Below, in pieces: positions 60,881 to 64,000 of a stretch of DNA of 64,000 nt. The DNA is from Mariniblastus sp. (lineage in GTDB: Bacteria; Planctomycetota; Planctomycetia; Pirellulales; Pirellulaceae): NCBI GenBank assembly GCA_014237975.1, contig JABACA010000008.1, forward strand, positions 1-64,000, written 5' to 3'. The translations under genes and the position numbers were made by a program. Position 1 is the first letter of the stretch. Every line of letters begins with the position of its first letter. A model generated the notes under the pieces. It made no database searches and was not told the DNA's origin. It worked only from the letters and a program-made list of their open reading frames with translations.

Positions 60881-62339
60881 GGCGCTCTCGTCGATTGCTG
60901 CTATGGGGGTCGACATCGGCGTGAGGGTCTTCATGCAACCGATGGTTCTCGTGTAACTCCTCCACCCGCTGAACATCCGATTTGATCGATTGATTCTGCG
61001 TCAGGTCTCCCAGGTCTTCTACCAACTGCTTCTCGGATTTGGCCGAGATCGTGTGGGGTGAAGTCTTGGTCATTTGGTAGACCCCAATGGCAATGCACAC
61101 GGCAACCAGTGGCATCACTACGAGAAATGCAACTAACATCCAAACCGGAGGCTGCCAGATTGACGGTGCAACTATTGTTTTGAGCGGAATAAGTTCACAG
61201 GTTTTGGCCAGAATCAGCGGACAGATTGCCATTTCCCGTTCTGTCGTTTCGTAGCTGCGGAGCTTAAAAAAAATACCCTTAACCCGGACCGTTTCCGACA
61301 AGGCAGTAAATTGGTTGTCCACCTGAGACAACGCGGTTGGCAAATCAAGGCAATAGACGCAGTACGGTGACACATTGGAATCAGCCGGCTGAATCCACAA
61401 GACGTAATAGTGATCAAAACCTAACTCATTCTTGCGAACTTCAATTTTATTTGCCCCGCGGATCGTACCGCTGATTTCGACCCATCGCCCCCGATAACTC
61501 TCCGGTTGGCTCAGTAATTGAATATGGGAAATCAATGAATCCGGATCTTCCAATTCGGTATCCGGTTTGCCAACCTGAATACGCTCCCAGGTTCTCAACC
61601 ACGCCGGACCATCGGCCGACCGGACTACGGGTGTGCGATCGCGAATCATTTCATAAGTTGTTTGGTCAATGATGGCTTGCACGTCACCAAGTATCTCAAG
61701 CTGCTCTGCATCGAGTGGCTTGCCTTGGATACCGTCCATTGCGGCCGTCTTGAATTTTCTCCAATGATCCTGAAAGTCCACCAATTGCTGGCTAAGGATC
61801 ATTTTATGTTTTGACGCCGGACCGAGCAGTGAAATTTCGCCAAGGAGGTCCGCTTGAGAATCGTTACCGAACCCTTCAATTTTATCGATCAGCTGCTTAA
61901 ATGCCGGGTCCATTTCTTGACCGGCAGAACCCTGTTTCAACCCTTGTCGCAAGACCTGGTTAAGTTTTTTTTTCTGCTTCAGTGACAAGTTTCGGTAGGA
62001 ACTTTTCCAGAATCGATCAGTAAATGAAACGTCGTTCTTTGGTCGAGCCCGGTCTGATTCAGAATCAATGACATCGGCTGGATCCCGGGAATCCTCCGTC
62101 GGGATCGTCTGTTGGGCTGTGGGTGCAATCTCAACAGGCCCGTTCCCAGCAGGTGTCTCTCCGAGCCCCAACCAGGCCCATCGCTCCGGTTTTTGCGCCT
62201 CTTTCATGGCAATTAACACCAGCACAAGCGCGGCAAACAAACTCATTAAACGCAATTTGGTGGGGCGAGTGGTAAAAACGGCTTTGGGTCTACTGGGCTC
62301 CCGTTGAGGGTCTGCTTCCGGCTGGATGTCGATTCTCAT
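60873..62339 (-). CDS. Membrane protein with one copy of the repeated domain, function unknown
   Basis: This 488-residue protein has a short basic N-terminus, one membrane helix (SLFAALVLVLIAM), a long helical, polar region to about 270, one copy of the repeated domain at about 279-385 (RWVEISGTIRG, DHYYVLW, RVKGIFFKL) and a second helix (MLVAFLVVMPLVAVCIAIGV, 399-422). A His-rich tail follows (HENHRLHEDPHADVDPHSSNRRERHE), which might bind metal. Its stop overlaps the start of the next gene, so the two are co-translated. The gene is divergent from the 62500 gene. Function unknown. Confidence 0.78.
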   Translation of the reverse strand: MRIDIQPEADPQREPSRPKAVFTTRPTKLRLMSLFAALVLVLIAMKEAQKPERWAWLGLGETPAGNGPVEIAPTAQQTIPTEDSRDPADVIDSESDRARPKNDVSFTDRFWKSSYRNLSLKQKKKLNQVLRQGLKQGSAGQEMDPAFKQLIDKIEGFGNDSQADLLGEISLLGPASKHKMILSQQLVDFQDHWRKFKTAAMDGIQGKPLDAEQLEILGDVQAIIDQTTYEMIRDRTPVVRSADGPAWLRTWERIQVGKPDTELEDPDSLISHIQLLSQPESYRGRWVEISGTIRGANKIEVRKNELGFDHYYVLWIQPADSNVSPYCVYCLDLPTALSQVDNQFTALSETVRVKGIFFKLRSYETTEREMAICPLILAKTCELIPLKTIVAPSIWQPPVWMLVAFLVVMPLVAVCIAIGVYQMTKTSPHTISAKSEKQLVEDLGDLTQNQSIKSDVQRVEELHENHRLHEDPHADVDPHSSNRRERHE

Positions 62340-62499
62340 ACACTCATCTTAACGCTTGATTCTATTTCGGGGACCTGAATTATTGCCGGAACGACCGTTT
62401 GCCAATTGAAAACCGCCAATTAATTTTGATAATTAGATGGTTGAACATTTCTATTTAACGGCGATCGGGTTGAGCCAACGCCCAGGCAAGGAGTGGATA

Positions 62500-64000
62500 G
62501 TGAAGAGAAGTCGCATTGCCACCTGTTTCATGACATTTCCAGTCTGTCTTATTGTCGCAGCCACTGTGCCGGCGGATGAGCCCGCCGAACGCTTCCTCGA
62601 GGCGCTTCGTGAGAACGGCTATTACGACATTGCACTCGTCTACCTTGATTCGATTAGCAACAGTCCGGCCGTCTCGGATGATTTTAGAAAAATCCTGCCA
62701 TTCGAGAAGGCAGAAACGTTGATCAAGAGTACGGCGAATATTCGCAATGTCGATGAATGGGAATCGGTTCTGGACGAAGCACAAAAGCTGCTTAGTCAGT
62801 CAGCCCAATTGGCCGATACGCCCGAGCTACAAGCGCGGTCCCAGCGTTACGAAGGCAACCTGCTCTACCGTCGCGCTCGGGTCTACATGAGACGATCGGA
62901 GGATGACCGACTGACGGTTAGCGAACAACAGGAGTTAATGAAAAAAGCTCAAGAACAATTGCAGCAATCGATGACCGTTTACAACAAGGCCCGTACTTCA
63001 CTTAAGGATCTCATTGCAAATTTCCAGATTGATCCGGATGACCCGAATTCGGCAGCCAAAAAGAAAACACTGGAGAGCACCTACACAAAAGTTCGAATCC
63101 GCTCTCCCTTGATCATGGAGCAATTGGCAGACACCTATCCGCCAGGATCTGAAAACCAGAAGAAATATCTAACAGACGCAGCCAGCGAATATGGCAAATT
63201 ATGGGAAAGTTACTTTCGCTACGCAGCCGGTTTGGATTCCTGCCTGTTTGCTGCCCGCTGCTATTACAAACTGGGCGATTACGATCGTTCGATCAGTTAT
63301 CTGCAAGAGATTTTTTCTTTGAACGACTCCACGGCGCTGCGCGGCCTAAAACGGAAAGCGATGGTGCTGGCCACGGACGCCTGGATGAAGAAGGAACCGT
63401 ATCCGTATGACGATGTGATCGCCAACTTTCAGCCGACCGTCGAACGGCTCACGCGAGCTGAGTTACGAATACCGGATTGGCAACGGATCCAGGTTGAATT
63501 AGCCCGCGCCTATCGAAAAAAGGCCGAGGGCTTGGAGGCTGAAAAAAGCGGTCAAAACACGGGACGAATCAACAATTTCAATCGCGACGCGGTCAAGCTG
63601 GCCAAATCCATTTCCCGGATTCCAGGACCGCACCGCGATATGGCGAACACACTGCTGGAGCAGTGGAATTTATCGGTAAATATCGAGGAGGAGGAAGCCA
63701 AGCCGGTGGAGTCGTTTGTCGACGCAAAACAGAAAGGGACGGATCATGTTGCCGAAGTCGAGATTATCCTGGGAGAAATCGCAGCTGCCAAGGCAGCACT
63801 TTCGGCGGCGCAAACCGATGCCGAAAAGTCAATAGCTCAAGCCGAACTGGACGAGGTAAAGGACCGTTTGAATACCGAGGCAAACCGGGCACTTGCCATG
63901 TTCGAGATGGCACTAACGCTTAAGGACGACGAAACGACCAGAGCAGATGTCAACAGCCTGCGTTATTTACAGAGTGTCTGCCATTTCGCAATGACCAATT
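62500..64000 (+). CDS. Secreted helical/TPR-like protein, 5' part
   Basis: The frame is open to the end of the window, so the gene is truncated at the right edge and is missing from the ORF track. It starts at GTG 62500 with a strong AAGGAG 6 bases upstream and a signal peptide (FMTFPVCLIVAATVPADEP). About 500 residues are visible: helical repeats such as FLEALRENGYYDIALVYLDS and CYYKLGDYDRSISYLQEIFS are TPR-like, and a Glu/Ala-rich coiled coil (EIAAAKAALSAAQTDAEKS) follows. It is divergent from the two membrane-protein genes. No enzyme motif is seen; a scaffold role is likely. Confidence 0.75.
   Translation, partial: MKRSRIATCFMTFPVCLIVAATVPADEPAERFLEALRENGYYDIALVYLDSISNSPAVSDDFRKILPFEKAETLIKSTANIRNVDEWESVLDEAQKLLSQSAQLADTPELQARSQRYEGNLLYRRARVYMRRSEDDRLTVSEQQELMKKAQEQLQQSMTVYNKARTSLKDLIANFQIDPDDPNSAAKKKTLESTYTKVRIRSPLIMEQLADTYPPGSENQKKYLTDAASEYGKLWESYFRYAAGLDSCLFAARCYYKLGDYDRSISYLQEIFSLNDSTALRGLKRKAMVLATDAWMKKEPYPYDDVIANFQPTVERLTRAELRIPDWQRIQVELARAYRKKAEGLEAEKSGQNTGRINNFNRDAVKLAKSISRIPGPHRDMANTLLEQWNLSVNIEEEEAKPVESFVDAKQKGTDHVAEVEIILGEIAAAKAALSAAQTDAEKSIAQAELDEVKDRLNTEANRALAMFEMALTLKDDETTRADVNSLRYLQSVCHFAMTN

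Noticed and set aside
1-64000. CRISPR arrays, insertion sequences, prophage genes, tRNA or rRNA genes
   Set aside because: I looked for regularly spaced repeats, transposase or integrase motifs and tRNA-like T-arms and saw none. Without a search tool, a divergent small RNA could still be missed.

Overview
This window reads as chromosomal DNA of a planctomycete, most likely a Pirellulales or Rhodopirellula-type bacterium. Two PSCyt/DUF1549/DUF1553 proteins are each paired with a Tat-exported DUF1501 protein, an ECF sigma factor sits upstream of one such pair, and many small conserved proteins resemble families I associate with Planctomycetes. The taxonomic call rests on gene content only; no rRNA or tRNA gene was seen.

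Layout. 0-0.3 kb: 3' end of hisH. 0.5-6.5 kb: imuA-imuB-dnaE2 mutagenic repair cassette behind a LexA-like palindrome. 6.5-9.3 kb (minus): a secreted EEP-family hydrolase, then a fructosamine-kinase homologue coupled to a low-molecular-weight phosphatase, likely a protein deglycation pair. 9.5-12.9 kb (minus): an orphan Flp pilin and two tandem DUF697-type GTPases. 13.1-19.5 kb (minus): ECF sigma factor, membrane anti-sigma-like protein, secreted helical protein, PSCyt protein and DUF1501 protein. 19.9-24.0 kb: ABC-2 permease coupled to two CNNM/CBS proteins. 24-30 kb: small conserved proteins, a TPR lipoprotein, pyruvate kinase, a YacP-like NYN nuclease and purD.

30.2-40.9 kb (plus): a twelve-gene terminal oxidase locus. 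It holds two cupredoxins, a small lipoprotein, a di-haem cytochrome c, oxidase subunits II, I, III and IV, haem O synthase, a double-domain SCO protein, a DUF420 protein and a small Cys-motif membrane protein. Subunit I carries the YSHP signature of A2-type haem-copper oxidases, and subunit III has a coiled-coil insertion of about 200 residues. A long inverted repeat straddles the predicted -10 box of the locus.

41-51 kb: an alpha/beta hydrolase, a conserved small protein with its own promoter and terminator, an unknown protein paired with an SNF2 ATPase, a sulfotransferase, and the second PSCyt/DUF1501 pair. 51.1-57.0 kb (minus): a flagellar basal-body and export operon, with a degenerate HATPase, a divergent FliF, then FliO, FliP, FliQ, FliR and an FlhB that stops before its cytoplasmic autocleavage domain. 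57.2-64 kb: an esterase-fold protein lacking its nucleophile, malate dehydrogenase, two overlapping membrane-protein genes that share a repeated domain, and the start of a secreted TPR-like protein running off the window.

The strongest candidates for undescribed biology are the oxidase locus (subunit III insert, cupredoxin pair, operator on the promoter), the export apparatus with truncated FlhB and pseudo-HATPase, and the repeated domain at 59.4-62.3 kb. No CRISPR array, insertion sequence, prophage or integrase was seen.
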